64,000 bases of DNA from Centropus unirufus (taxonomy: Eukaryota; Chordata; Aves; Cuculiformes; Centropidae): the NCBI GenBank assembly GCA_013397695.1, contig VYZI01000074.1, positions 2,156,200 through 2,220,199 on the forward strand, given 5' to 3'. The translations under genes were made by a program, and so were the position numbers. Positions within the stretch are counted from its first letter, which is position 1. Each line of letters starts with the position of its first letter. Positions 37,506 to 50,814 of the stretch are shown here, piece by piece. Below the pieces are notes generated by a model. The model made no database searches and had not been told where the DNA came from. It saw only the letters and a list, made by a program, of their open reading frames with translations.

Positions 37506-38580
37506 GCTGGCTGTCCACAATGGATTATCTACTATGGACAAGTCTGTTGGCACCAGCACCACAAGAATGTATTTGTTAGACCACTGTAAGTACAAAGAGC
37601 AAGCCTATCGACTGGGTTTAGTTTCCTGAAATGAAATAAGGGGTTGGGGAATCTCTCTAGGAAGCCTGGTTTAAAAGGTCCGAGGGCAGCTGTTGCTGCT
37701 TCTACTATTTCAGACTGAGTCTAACAGCATTGCACTTCCTAAAGAACTAGGCTGGAAGTTTTGTTTTGTTTCTGGAGTGCGAGTTATTCTCTATTCAGGT
37801 ATGAACTGAGTGGTGTAAGACAGACCTGTGTGAATTACAGTGTCGTCCTGACCCTGCCCTGTGCCCGGTGCCCCTTCCCTTCATGCTTCCAGCGCACCCT
37901 GGCTTTGCCTCTCTCACTGGGCTTTTGAACAGTCTCAAGTGACAAGTCTGCCCCTTCCAGGACCCACGTGAATGAAAGCTGCATCCAAGGTGCTCAGCTG
38001 GCCGGGCAAGGGCCCAAACAGTGTTCAGTCTGCTTTCATCTGCTCAGTGTCTGCTTCCCACCATTTTCACGTGGTGTGTGAAATGCACGTTGTGGTCACA
38101 GTGATCTAGGCAGCCTTCTCAGTTCTGGCTGGTTTCAGAGCTACTATCAGCTGGCATTTGGCCACCAAAATCTGTGCTACACAGGCATCAAGTGGGAAAG
38201 GAAAACACGGTTGGTCTCCCAGTGACCACTGTGATTGCTAGGACAGTAGAATGGTAGTAGAAATGGGGGTAAAATCAGCAAGTGCCATCATCATTACACC
38301 CTAGGTGTCAGTATAGGTACATATCTTAGAGAAAAACCAAGGCTCCAGAGTATGGAAGTTTCATATTTTCAAACAATGTTGATGTGTGTGAATTTCGGCA
38401 GTGCCTGGTGAGGCCTCAGTGTATGCAGCTGTTGCTGCTCCCATGATTGAAATAGTCACCACCTCGCTTGGAGGGGTACTGGGTGGGATGCAGGTGTCCA
38501 CTCTGGGGCTCCAAAATAGTAAGGCATGCTGCTCACATAGGAGGGGTGGCAAGGCCTGGGCTGGGGCAGTGGAGAAACAG
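37506..38580. other. Intergenic, no gene seen
   Basis: No supported exon. The segment from about 38361 shares the GC-richer composition of the open region that follows. Confidence 0.4.
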
Positions 38581-39414
38581 TCAGAGGGGCAGCAGGTGAC
38601 AGTATGGCTTGTAGGCTTCCATAACAATGGCCACCATGAATTTGCTGATGGGGAGTTTCTGAACTGTGGTAAGGAGGGATAGGGAACTAATGCAAATAGC
38701 TTTCAGAAGAGAGCGATTACCCATATCCGTATGGGAATGGGATGCTGAACACTGGTAAGATGCTACTACAAAGCTGGTGGTTGTTCTGGCCCAGGGCCAT
38801 GAAGATCCACATCCCCAAATTAGTGGCCTAGCTCTCTCCCAATCAGGAGTACAGGGTCCCAACAGGGTTCTTATGACTCCTCTATAAAGGTCAAGACATA
38901 ACGGGTCTGCAACTCCTGGCAACAGCTCCTGGCGATGGGCCACATTTTTGATGTGTGAAAGACCGGCTATTGCTTGTGCCAGTGCTGGGGCGTCAGGTGC
39001 TAAGATACCCCTTTGATATCTCCAGTATAGGTGACAGAGAACATTGTGGCTTGCCCCCTTGTGCCTGGATTGTTCAGGAATATCCTGCTCCTTTTCTCTC
39101 CCTTCTTGGCTGGGTAGGGGGGGATGATACGGCAAGATTAGGGACCTGTGGGTGGGCAGGAGCCTCCAACTGGAGATGAGGTGAGGATGGGAACCTAGCT
39201 GGACTGTTGAACTTGCCTGTGGGGTAGCTGCTGTGGCTGACCAGTGGTATCGATGTGACCATGAAACCTGACAGAGCAGTGAAGCCCCAGTGCTGGAGAC
39301 TGGTGCCCTAATGATGCTACTCCTCAAAGCACTTGTGCCTTTGTTGTGCAGCTGTTCAAACCAGACCCTGATGGAGAGCAGCTTCATGAGGCTGCGGGTC
39401 TCATGGTGATTCAT
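38581..39414 (-). other. Unrecognised long open frame (277 codons from first ATG)
   Basis: The longest uninterrupted frame in the window apart from HTR1E. It could be read further upstream only by using a non-ATG start. The translation is rich in Ser, His and Ala. It contains no domain, signal peptide or membrane segment I recognise, and parts of the other frames are also fairly open, which suggests base composition rather than selection. It could be a relic of a retroelement or processed gene. I do not assign a function. Confidence 0.2.
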
Positions 39415-39530
39415 GGCTATTCCCAAGGCACGGAGCTTCTACCATGTTTGCATTTTCTTTCTCTGACTGTAGAACAAGGATATCTTTATACATTACATTA
39501 CCAACTATTTCAACACAGCTACGCTATTTT

Positions 39531-39542
39531 ATATATATATAT
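39531..39542. repeat. (TA)n microsatellite at the gap edge
   Basis: Alternating TA directly before the N run. It is probably longer in the real genome and may be the cause of the assembly break. Confidence 0.6.
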
Positions 39543-39658
39543 NNNNNNNNNNNNNNNNNNNNNNNNNNNNNNNNNNNNNNNNNNNNNNNNNNNNNNNNNN
39601 NNNNNNNNNNNNNNNNNNNNNNNNNNNNNNNNNNNNNNNNNNNNNNNNNNNNNNNNNN
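39543..39658. other. Assembly gap (116 N)
   Basis: A run of N. Any open frame reported across it is meaningless. True length is unknown. Confidence 1.
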
Positions 39659-39714
39659 GCTTGTGAGCAGAGAAACTGTACTGCCCTGACTGCAACAATT
39701 ACTTCTAAGCTTTG

Positions 39715-39736
39715 CCTGTGTGTGTGTGTGGTGTGC
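39715..39736. repeat. Short (TG)n microsatellite
   Basis: cctgtgtgtgtgtgtggtgt, 57 bases after the gap. Confidence 0.7.
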
Positions 39737-41420
39737 AGAAAATTATTCATATCACCAGGTTTTCGTGTCTTTTGTTTGGAATTGGGTGACTCATAAGACT
39801 GGCTTTGTTTGCATCCCTTTTCCCCTGCATGCTTGTGCACTCACTGCAAAAAGGTGGCTATTTTCTTCATCTGAGCATATATTCTCAACATTTTTTCCAT
39901 GGGTAACCTTGCTGTTTCCAGCACCCTGTTGGTCTACACATGACTTTAGAAGAAATGAAGCAGAAAGTACTTTTATGTGACTGAAATAAAGACCAAAGCA
40001 AGTGCGTAGTGGGAAAAAGAGGAAAACTACCTCTTGCTAGAAGATGGGCTTTTCACACAGAGCGTGTTTCTTTCTTAAAGACTTTATTTTAAAAAGATCA
40101 AACTAGAAAACTCATTCTTAGATGACCATGTTCCAGTGTTTAGGTGTTTATATGCAATCACCTACAGATGTGGCAGAAGGCCGAGCTCCCATTGGAGCCA
40201 ATGAAAACCTAGGGTTTAATTCAGTTGCCCAGAGGTAGGCACCTAGCGATACCTAAGGTGCCTTACAGTGTCCTGCTGTTGTTTTGCAAAGGTACCAATC
40301 TGAGAGGCCTTCATCATGCCTTGGAATAGGTGTTTCTTCCAGGATAAAATAAACCAGAACTCCTGACTCCAAAGACTGCACTGAGCAGATCTCTCTTGGC
40401 TGTCATGGGAGCCGGCTGACCCAGCACACATAGAGGAACTTCTCAATACACAACTAGATATCGGTGTCTTCATCTGCTGACAGATCCTGTCCTGTCTGGC
40501 TCCATGCCAGACACTTCATGATATCCCTCTTGTGCTCCTAATCTCAGCCTCATTAGGCTGGGGATATGATGCAGCCTTGTCTGCTTGGGATTTCAATTTG
40601 TATTGCATCTGCTGGCAAAAAGCAATTGAACTCTATACTCTTTCCTTTTTAAGCAGAGGATTACATTAAATATTTCAAACTCTCCATTTCTTTTTTGTCT
40701 TTAGAAAACAAAGTGTTCATGACTTGGGCTCTAAAAGCCTTTAGATCATTGGAATTTCCATACCCCATGAAGCCAAGTACTGCATTTTCCGTTCGAGCAA
40801 GAAAATGAACTCCATCATGTAAGGAACAATATAGCAATTACATTGGCAGGAATTAAAAAAATAATTGACAAAGCTGCTTTAGAGCCAATGAGAGGTCTTA
40901 CAGCTATGGAAGCTTTTGATTTTGCTCCTTAATTAACGGGGTTTCTCAAGATGCTCACTTGTCAATCACCTTACATAAAATTGTAGATTGACTAAAAAGA
41001 TCCTGAAATTGTGGCTTGCCAGGAAAAACGTGGAGACTAAGGTAAAGAACTGTGTGCCTAAACACACCTGATTAGCAGTGCAAACAATATGTGTACTGAG
41101 TTGGTTAAATGCCAGAAAACTACCGTTGGAAAGTATTTGGTGTAGAACAACTGGGAAGGTTAAAGCATGGAGGCAGTTCATCAACACAGGTAAAGTTCAA
41201 CGGGAACAAATTCCTCTCTGGAGGACCCCCAGCTGTTTTCTTCTACTTAGTTCAAAAGGCCCTGAAAAAATATTGGGTTTTTTCTGCTGCTTTCTATGAA
41301 CATTTCAAATGAGATTTTCTCGGTTTTTAGGCTTGCGCACATTAATTTTTGATAATGTTTCAGGAAATTATATGTCTAACAAATGATGTTTGAAGCTTGT
41401 TTGTGAAATAAAGCCTCCTA
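39737..41420. other. Intergenic, no gene seen
   Basis: AT-rich, with no supported exon or repeat. Confidence 0.4.
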
Positions 41421-41639
41421 ATAAACAGAACTTACTAAACAGCAGCTTTCCTTTCTCAGCCCACGCTCCCCCCAGGGCACTGTAGCTCTGACACAGGCTC
41501 TGGTTCGCACTACAGAGCAAGCTGGGCGTTGAGGAGTGTTTCCCAATGTGACCGTCTCACATCCATCCGGAGCCCTGGAAGTTTCCAGCTGGGGGCTGCT
41601 GCATGGCCACGTGCAAGCAGGGAGCAGCAGGTGCTGGAT

Positions 41640-41730
41640 GTGCAGCCTTCCCGCTGCCCGCATTGCCTCCCCACTGCCTGCCTTTCCTTCCCACTGCCCA
41701 CGCTGCCCTCCTGCTGCCTGCCCTGGCACA
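41640..41730. repeat. Imperfect CTGCC-rich tandem repeat
   Basis: Repeated cactgcc, gctgcc and cctgcc words with small changes. This is low-complexity sequence that opens several frames at once. Confidence 0.6.
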
Positions 41731-42792
41731 GGGCAGTGACATCGGTGACACCGACATATTCCTGGGGCTGGCAGCCATGCTTTTGAACCCAGTGGGTTGT
41801 GCTTAGTGGGGCTGGTCACTGGTTGCCCTTTTGAATCAATCTCTTCAGCGATGTTACAAAAAATACGTGATGGCAGTTGCAAGGGGGAAAACAAAGTCAA
41901 TTCAGTGTACATAAAAGTGCTGTAAATTATAGCACATGGGAATGCAAGATACTGAGTGCTGCATCCAGCTTCAGATCCCCCAGATCTGGATCCCCAGACC
42001 CATGGTAAAGTTCATTGCACCTGGATGAGGGAGGAACAGGCATTGACAGCAGGTTCACTTCCATACCGCTGTTTTCCATGGAACGTATCATCTCCACTCT
42101 GCAATCACACTCCTATGCAGAGGAGGACAATACTTGACTTACAACTGTGAACTCAATAATTGAATTGACAACTGTGAATTAAACTCAGACTTGAGCTATG
42201 CCAGTGCTCACGGCGTGTGGAGTGTTCCTGACAAGCGCCGTGGGGGTGGCAGTGCAGCGTGTCTGCGCTGTGACAGCCTGATATCAGGGCTGGGGATGGG
42301 CAGCCCTCTCCTGCCTCCTGCACTACCGGTCTGTGTGGGGACACGAAGCTACGTCTGCTTCCAGCTCCTGGCCTGGCAAGGAGGCGAGACTTCTTACTGG
42401 AAAAGCATGCCTTTTAGCTCAGATGGCAGCAGCCCCTGGTTTTCATGCCACTGATGGTATTTCTGTCCCTAATGGCGCACATACATTTGTGAAAGCAAAA
42501 TACAATTCACTTGTCACTTCATCTGCTTGCTTAGCTTTTTCCCCGTCGCTCCAATGACAGAAGTGTTGATCTCAGAGTGCCACAAAGTGCAGAGGGCTCT
42601 TGCAGAGCTGTAGAATTGCTGAGAACTGCAGGGAGCACGTGTAGGGAGCAAATCAACCTTCATCCTGGGCATGTTCTACGTCTGCTGGTGTTGTCACACT
42701 GCTCGTGTTTGCTGTGGCTTTTGGTTTAATTTTTGGGAAATGCACATGCTAACCTATCTGCTGCTGCTCAAGTCAAACTGACCCACCAGATC

Positions 42793-42904
42793 TAAGGTGA
42801 TGGTTCACAGTAAAATATTAGTCCGTATTAGTCTAAGGTGATGGTCCACAATAAAATATTAGTCCATATTAGCCTAAGGTGATGGTCCACATTAAAATAT
42901 TAGT
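42793..42904. repeat. 41-bp minisatellite, about 2.7 copies
   Basis: Units start at 42793, 42834 and 42875 with taaggtgatggt and contain taaaatattagt. The first two are full length (41 bp) and the third is partial. Few differences separate them. Confidence 0.92.
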
Positions 42905-43580
42905 GTTAACTGGGGCACCGCTGGTCAAAATGCTGTGGCTGGAGCTTTGGCATGGGGTGACACGTGTACAACCCCGCGGGGGGCAAGAGTGAGCCCTTGT
43001 TGTCTGTCTTGCTGTAACTTCCCATACAGCCTGGCTTAAAGTGTTAGGGACACAGTGGCACATGCTCATTCCAGGCAGGTCCTCTCTCCTGGGGGTTTTT
43101 GCTGCAGGTCTGAGCGGAGCCACTTGTGTGAAGCAGGTCTGATGTGCTGGGCCATGCTGTGGAGAGAGGGACAGAGGGACAGAGGTGCTCCCCGGTGCAA
43201 TGCTGATGCGGGCAGCTTGTTCACCATCTGTTCCCTGTCTGGACACCAGTCCTGCTCTGTCACGTGCATGTTGGTGCAATGGCGTTGGGAGACAGAACTA
43301 CGTTTACTCGCTTAGTGCATAGCCCAGGAGAAGAATCATCCTATCCTTCACCCTCCTCACTTTTATTTTGGCTCAAGATGCCCTGAGTTCCCTGGGTGGA
43401 AGTGGCGGTTCTACTGGGGGCAGAACAGGGTGGGAGGAAGGCAGGCAGTGGTGTCACCATGCCCCAAGTGCCCAGGGGAAGCCAGGGTGCAGCCTCTGCA
43501 GCCACAAAACCCCAGGTGCATCCCGTGCATCCCAGGGCCCTGCACACATGGTAGGAAGGGGTACAGCCTCCTCCTGACCT

Positions 43581-46500
43581 TAATTAAAACCCCAGACGAG
43601 CTGCTCTTTAGCAAGGAGTGAAACTGCTGTAGTGAAAAATTAAAGGATTATGATCTGTGGCTTGTGTGTATCTGTAAGCATTGGACCAAGGCAAGCATGC
43701 TTAATTTTGCCATCCTTAATTAACTTCTGTGACTTAATTGGATTAATTTTTCCTTTCTACTTGCTGCGGTGTGACCATCCAGTCATAATACAAAAATATT
43801 CTCCTGAAATTGCAAATATTAAAGGTATTTACTTGTTACTCTAAATTTTAAAAGTTATTCTTTTTATTTCTCATATCTAGACTTAAAACTACACAAATGA
43901 GGAATTGAGTTGTAATATTTATATGAATAAAAATAAAGCTCTAGCTGATAGGTTTGATTTTGGTGGTTGATGTCTTGAATCAACCAAGCTGGAGGTGTTA
44001 GCCTGATTTTTTTTTCTTTATTGGAGAAATAAGCTTGTCCCAGCACTCTAGCAGCTTGTCACTCTGTTCCTTTATGTAAAGGACTGAGATATCGTTTCTG
44101 GTGACATCACAGAAGTAGAAGTCATTTATGTGGAAATTTCTATCCCCCTGAGAAAGTTGTTGTAGAAAGCTTTAGAGAGAAACAATTCTTTGTTGTAAAA
44201 TCTGCAGGAAGGTCACTCTGCTCATTGCTGGCACTTGAGGCATGCACATGTGATTTCAGGATTTGCTTCTCAGGGCTCCTTTAAAATTTATAGCCAGAAG
44301 TGGAGTCATTTCAAGTTATGGCCAAAAATGTAGTTTAAAAAGGAATAGTTCTGTCCTCCCTCCTCCCAGAAGTTACGTTTTGTTTCTCAGTTGACATAAC
44401 CAGCATGTTTTATAAAGCTTAGTTGCAAGGAGGCAGTGCTTTATTTCTCACCTCATAGGAATGTGTCCGTCTGCAGTCATGTGATACGTGAAATGAGTAT
44501 TGGAGACAGCACTTCGGAAGATTTGAGGACCCCAATAACATGGGATCTTGCACCAGATAGAAAAGAGGATGAGAACTTGTCATGCAGGAAATGAATCCAC
44601 GAAAACTTCTGCGAGCTGATCTATATGCTAATAAATTTCAAGAGTGCAGCACAAAAAACTGAAGAGGGTGAAATATGGGGGGTGAGAGGAGTAGGGTGGT
44701 GCATGGGGTGGAGGTGGGGCGTTTCCAGCACTGCATATTTCATCTGGGGACCATAGAAGCTGTGGTTTTAATTTATACTGACAGAAGCCCCATGGGAGAG
44801 AAGAGAGGAAATTATTAGAGATATCGGAAAACCGTGACGTGTGCAAAGGCATTGTAGTGCATTATGTAGCAGCTTTCATTTGGAAGAAACTGATGCAAGT
44901 TAGAAATCTAATTTGTAGTAAAAGGGCGATAAAACAGTAGCAGAGGCTGTGCAGAGTAGTGTCAAGCCTGCAGCGTGGTTCCTTAAAAGCACAATGAGAG
45001 TGATGCTTGCGTAGTGTCTATCAACACAGCACAAGGTGGCCTTGCCCCTTGCTACAGGTCGCAAGATGCCATTGTAGGGAAGAAGAAGGCTGCAAAAGAA
45101 AGGAAGGAGTGAGAGACAAGAAAATGGAGGGAAACAATGAACAGGAGCCACAGACCAGGAAATAAAATGGATTGAGAAGGAAAACAGCTGAAACAACTTC
45201 TTTCTTAAGTCTTTAAGCAAAGTTTCATATAATTTCCTACTAAATGTTTTTCCCACAGCTCACTCATGTTGAAATATTTTTTTTACAGTAGAAACACTAA
45301 ACATTTTCCTTTAAAGGCTGATACAGTGCTCATAGAAATTAGCAGAATCCTTCCCAGTCACGATTATGGAGTAGTGATCTGTGACGGAGTTGTTGCATCC
45401 TTGGTCAGGGACCCATTAAACCATGAAAAAATTGATAAATTGGTCTCTGGTGCTCATAGACATGGCAGGATATCATTTCAGTTTTACAATAATTTGAATG
45501 TAGTAAATGGTTAGTTTAGACTGAGTGGGAAGGAGTAATTTCATCATAAAACACCATTTACTCATGATCACCTATGTGGGTTTAATGAAAAAGTAAAAAT
45601 CCCCTAGCAGTGGTGGAGTGGACAAGAGAGGGAAGGGAGCAATATTGGCAATATTGCATACGTAGCATAAAACAGAGAACATTAAATAATAAACTTACAA
45701 CTGATGAATCTGGTGTTTATCCAAACTCTGATTTTTTTAAAAAAATTATTCTTTTTGGCCTTAAAAGAAAAACAAATAGCAATTACAAAGGGAGTGTGTG
45801 TTGTATGGGAGTCTTATGAAATACAACTTGTAATATATTGGCTTGACCAATAAAAGATTACAATATTTCCTGTGTCCATTTAAACAGTAAAGCAATTTAA
45901 GATAATTCATGCAAATCTTTTGGGTGTGAAAAAGATAAAAATAAACTATCCTGTCTGTTATTGTTATCTGCAATGGTTAAACAATACACAGGCACAAGGA
46001 CAACCTCTGCACTTGGGCTAGAAGCCTGTTTTTCCCCAAAACACTGAAATGCTGTTTACTTTTTTGATAACAGGCTGAAAAAATGGGAGTGGAAATGGAG
46101 ACCTTAGAAAAGATTCCCTGATTCTTTCAACACCTTGTCCCATTTAAAGCCGCATTTGTTGTTTTTATTTAAATTCCCTCCCAGTACATGCGAGGAGCAG
46201 AGTCTGCTGGCAGTACAGAAACATAGGAAGTGGTAGCTATGGAAGACTGGGCAGCTCAGGTATGGGGCAGTGAAGTCTGAATAGTGGCAGTAAACTTGGT
46301 GAAACTTTCCCATTGGGAAAGCTCAATCTTGTCACCTGTCTCCATTCAGGAAGAACAACAAAAATAATCTCCCATGCTGCAGACAGCTCAGTGCATCATT
46401 TTGGTGGAGGACCTCAAGCTTTAAAGGGATGTGGATGAGCCAGATCCAAGTGTCTCAGGAAACGAGTAGCTCTTAATAAGTTTTTGCTGTGATACACCCA

Positions 46501-47879
46501 CAATAATTCCTCCACTGCCCATATTGACTGTTTTCCTTTCGGAAGTGGGTTTGAGAAGGAAAAAAACATCATCTGCAAGGAACAGGAGAGAGGTTGAACT
46601 GTATGGAAGTGGTGAAGACAAAGCCTGCAGAAAAAAGAGTTGAGGCCCAAACACAATAGCAGAAGCTGAGTGCAAACTAAGTTACCTGTGCAGGTACAGG
46701 TCCCTCAAATGATAATGTGAGGGTCAATTTTAATACGGTAGAAAGGGAACAACAAGGTAGAGAGGGAAGGTGACAAGATAAAAATAGTGAGTAGCATTTG
46801 AAAAGCATGTCTTTTGGGGAGGCTGATTGGTTGATGGTTGCAGTCTTCAGGGCAAGGGATGTATGAACTTACTCCAAAGCACAAGCTGTTTAAACAGAGT
46901 GAAAAAATTCTGTAAGACACAGGTAAGACAGAGTAAAACCTGACATGACTGAGTAACTACAGTCATGGGATTCCTGATAACAGTGCTGAGAGATGAGTGG
47001 AGACTTATGCTGGTAAGACCATGACAAATTTAAAGATTAGAGTTTGAAACCCAAAGGAAGGAGGAAATAGCACTCAAGAGAAAATATGTAGAAGTGATGA
47101 GAGGGCATGAAGAGGCAGGTATGTAGGATTTCTGCTATAGAGAGGGGAGGAATATCTTTTCGAGGAATATCCTTTCAAGAAATATAGGAAGAAAGGTGGG
47201 AAGACAACTATGCAAGGAGAGCATTAGGGAAAATAAGTCCTGGAGGAGGAAAGATGTTTTGGAGAGGCTAACGAAGAAGGATATAGGCTGAAGGTCTTAT
47301 ATGTATAATTAAAAGCTTGCTGGAAAGAACTTGCATTGCAAAGTGTGATGTGGCTGGGCCTGATCCATGATAGATATGAATGGGGAGTTGCCATGGAAAA
47401 GAAGTCAAAGTTTAGAAAATGTCTCTAAACACTTTGTAAAATCAGTGAACATTTAATACAGGAAAAAAATGAAGTTGCCAAACAATGGTACTAGACTAGC
47501 AAGTTCTTATTTCCATAAGATAACAGGTAATTTCTGATTAAGTTAACTCGTTTTAAATAATCCTTTAAATTGTTCCTGACTCCTAGTCTGAGCATGGGGA
47601 AAATATACAGGACATCTTCATCAGTCTAGTGGCATTTGTTGGAAAACATAGCTCTGTGTTTAGATAATAACTTAATTACAGTAGTTGGCTGGCAGTGAAT
47701 GGTGAGTCTTTATTTAACAGGGAAACACAAAAATTAGCCATCCATCTGTTTTGGCTTTTTTTTTTTCCTGTTAATTACCTCTAAATATTAAAATTGAATA
47801 CAGTCTTCAACCTGATTGGTAGTTTGGGTGATAATAGTGGATATAAGATATTAAAAGAAAGACATTAGTAGAAATGAAG
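43581..47879. other. Intergenic, no gene seen
   Basis: AT-rich to about 46 kb, then purine-rich on the + strand to about 47.3 kb. The 82-codon frame at 45266-45514 is preceded by an acceptor-like tttttttacag but resembles no known protein. Confidence 0.4.
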
Positions 47880-48124
47880 ATGATTCTATCATTTAGACTA
47901 CACGTAAGGAAGAAATTTTTTACAGTTAGGGTAGTGAAACACTGGCCCATATTGCCCAGGGAGGTGGTATATGCCCCATCCCTGGAAACATTCAAGGTCA
48001 GATTGGATGGTGCTCTGAGCAACCTAATCGAGTTGAAGATGTCCCTGCTCCTGCAGGGGAGGTGGACTAGAAGACCTGTACAGGTCCCTTCCAACCCAAA
48101 CCATTCTGTGATTCTATGATTCTG
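47880..48124 (+). repeat. CR1 LINE 3' fragment
   Basis: Sense CR1: gtaaggaagaaattttttac, gtgaaacactggcccatatt, gcccagggaggtggta, catccctggaaacattcaag, then cccttccaacccaaaccatt and the tail gtgattctatgattctg. This is the subfamily also seen, antisense, at 52671 and 58165. Confidence 0.93.
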
Positions 48125-50628
48125 TTCAGCTCCTGTATTTTACAGCCTTCATGCCTTTCTCTGAAACTTTTCTGCCCACCTAAAAACAGCTGCTGTGAGG
48201 TCCTGTTCACCATTTCTGGTCCTTCAGCCGTACTTCTGGCTTTAAACGAGCATCAGCAGAGGTGAGAATTAACTAAGCCATTATTTTGCATGAGAAACGT
48301 GACTGCACCCAGCGCACCAGCAGCAGCATCTAGCTGTGGGGTTGGTCCCACTTTGAAAGTTGTCAGCGGGGATCCAACTAGTTGGCCTCCGGAGATCGCT
48401 TCCATCCTAAATTATTGTGTGCCTATGTGCCCTCAGGAGAAACAGTCAGAGCTGGCAGCCTATCTCCATTTGTTGGTTTTCCCCTCTGAAACACCAGCCA
48501 CAAGCATTGTCACTCCCACCTCCTCCCTTCTCCAAGCAAATGACCCTTTGCAGCCCACCTGATGGCTGAACCCAAGTCCCAGAGACAGCCCCAAAGAAGC
48601 AGGGGCGCAGCTTCTTTCTCAGCTTAGCTGAGTGCCTCCTGGTGACTCAAACTGGCACCCGTGTAGCAGAGCAGCAAACCGCCCAAGACACACCGAAAAC
48701 TTACTCTTCTAGTCACAACTGCCTGTGTGTCCTGTCTTCCTGGCAGCTGCCACCTTATTTGAGGAAATAATGCACAATCCTTGTTCTTTATTAGTCATTT
48801 CTAGTGAGCTTGCCAAAAGAAAAACCAAAATTATTCTGCAGCAGTTCTTACAATTAATTATGTTTATTTTAATTCCTGGTAATTTTTTTTTTCCTAATAG
48901 TGTATGTACTCTAGGGAGCTGCTTTGAGTATTTTATAGATAAGCAGAGTCAGGCCACTCTTCCACAGCTTCAATCAACAGTTTCCACCTCCAACAACAAA
49001 CAAAAAGAAATATTTGTGCCTCCTCACTAGAAGACATTTCCAGTGGCCAAAATAGGTTTTCCCCTCTTTTTAGATATTAATGTTAGTTGGTAGGGAACCC
49101 AAAGGCAGCTGGAGGAGGCCCCTATGGCAACAGCTTCAGAAGGGCTTCTGGGGATAAACCTCCTAAAATCAGGCATAGAAAACTTGGGAGTCCTTAAAGC
49201 AGAGTCCCACTGCATGTGGTAGGTCATACTCTTGTCATCTTCAGACTTGATTTACACTCAGCTTGTGGTACTGTATCTTTCCATCTGAACACTTTCTCTC
49301 AGAAATAAGGATGCTATTTCTCAGCTCCATCTGGAGTTTATTACTCACGTTACTTACAGTTCCTTGACTCTTGATAAGACAAATGACTACTATCTTCTAA
49401 ATTTTCAAAATATTTTTCAGAGATGGCTTCCAGTGCTGTTACACCACTTTTGCTACCTCTAATATTTGTTTTGATGGATCTGGAGTTGCTGTGCTATAGC
49501 TCACTGCTATTGCATGTCAGGTTGATGTATGTGATATTTTCTATATGGTATATTGGTATCATTCAAAAACAATTTGTTCAGAAAGAGGGACAGGGAGGAG
49601 AATTATGGCGCAAGGCAAGTAATTAATATTTAAAATGTGCTTAGGAGTTGCTAGTAGACAATACCAAATTCTCAGCTTTGATTTCCCCCTTGCCACCCTG
49701 ATTTCCACAGTATATGAACCAGGACATTCTAACTTCCATAAACACAGAAGACCTGACATGAAGGACTCAATTCCCTTCTCTTAAGAGATAGACAGAAACT
49801 CCGTGAAGGACTCCCAGAACAAGAAATCCTTCTAGAGGATCCGATCATAGGTTAAGATGACAATAAGGCAGATGTGCAAATGGCTGTTTAAAAGACATAT
49901 CCAATTGTTTTAAGATGTCGGGGTTAGATCAATCAATCCATGGGGCTGTGCACCACAAGGCCCAGGTGAAACGTGGCAAAAGTAAATAATACCACCCCAG
50001 AACGGAACAAGGCTGAAAAAATATAGTTAGGGGGTTATAAAAACCACAACCAGTCAGCTATGCAGCTGGTCTCACAAGTGTGACATTTGCCAGCTGTGTC
50101 CTCTTAATTCCCCAGAAAAATGCACAGTTACCTGTCCAATACTTTGAACATCAATCAGGAAGCTAGCAGAAAAAAAAGCCACTTTAATTACTTGGGGTAC
50201 AAAATGAAATCCACTTTTAGGTAAAGTGAACTGAACTTTGCTTTCTGTTTTGGGAGTTTATTCCTGAAGAAAGGACTGGTTTGTTCTGCCTTAACCCAGG
50301 CTGGAAATGGTGGTTATTTTCCTTCTAAATGACTGTTGCAGTTTTCTCAGAATGCTACAGTAAAGATTTGCTGTTTAGCTGTCATGACCATGAAATATTT
50401 ATTAATTTTCTTAATATGTATTTATGGGGTTCATTTTATAGGCCTTTATGTTACTACAGTGCATGATAATAGAACATTTGGTTCTTAAATGAAAAAAGTA
50501 TAAAAGTGAACACCATTGCTCCTCAAATCATTGATTACACAAAATTTCTTCAACATGAGTATCTAATAGTTTCTTTTTTGCTCGTTTTTTTTCATTGCTA
50601 AAAAAATCCTATTCCTTTGTAGAATAAA
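48125..50628. other. Intergenic DNA downstream of HTR1E, no gene seen
   Basis: No exon or repeat supported. Part of it could be a longer HTR1E 3' UTR if the nearest poly(A) signal is not the one used. Confidence 0.4.
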
Positions 50629-50634
50629 TTTATT
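50629..50634 (-). terminator. HTR1E: Possible HTR1E polyadenylation signal
   Basis: tttatt on the + strand, that is AATAAA on the HTR1E strand, about 180 bases after the stop codon. It is the first canonical signal, but use is unproven and longer 3' UTRs are common in this receptor family. Confidence 0.4.
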
Positions 50635-50814
50635 TCAAATTCTTTACCATGAATAACACTGGAGGTAAAAAACAGCAGAATGAATCAGAGGCTAAAGATA
50701 AGTTACGCAAATAAGCAAACACAAAAATCTCCCTTTTCAAGGGAAACGGTGACAGAGTCAAGTTATTTTGCTCGTTCCTAAGGCCAGGAGTCATGTCATC
50801 ATCTCCCAGTACTT

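Larger units (their letters stand above)
41421..43580. other. GC-rich intergenic stretch with simple repeats, no gene seen
   Basis: Notably more GC-rich than its surroundings. At 41640-41730 it has an imperfect CTGCC-type repeat and at 42793-42904 a 41-bp minisatellite. Open frames occur on both strands (for example 41418-41912 minus) because stop codons are rare in such composition. None looks like a known protein. Confidence 0.45.

Noticed and set aside
39346..39840. Open frames crossing the N block
   Set aside because: They exist only because N is read as open. They are not real sequence.
41418..41912. 164-codon minus-strand frame with overlapping + strand frames
   Set aside because: It coincides with a GC-rich CTGCC repeat that opens frames on both strands. 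No domain or splice context.
45266..45514. Possible exon with an upstream acceptor-like tract
   Set aside because: No donor, no recognisable protein similarity and no neighbouring exon to join.
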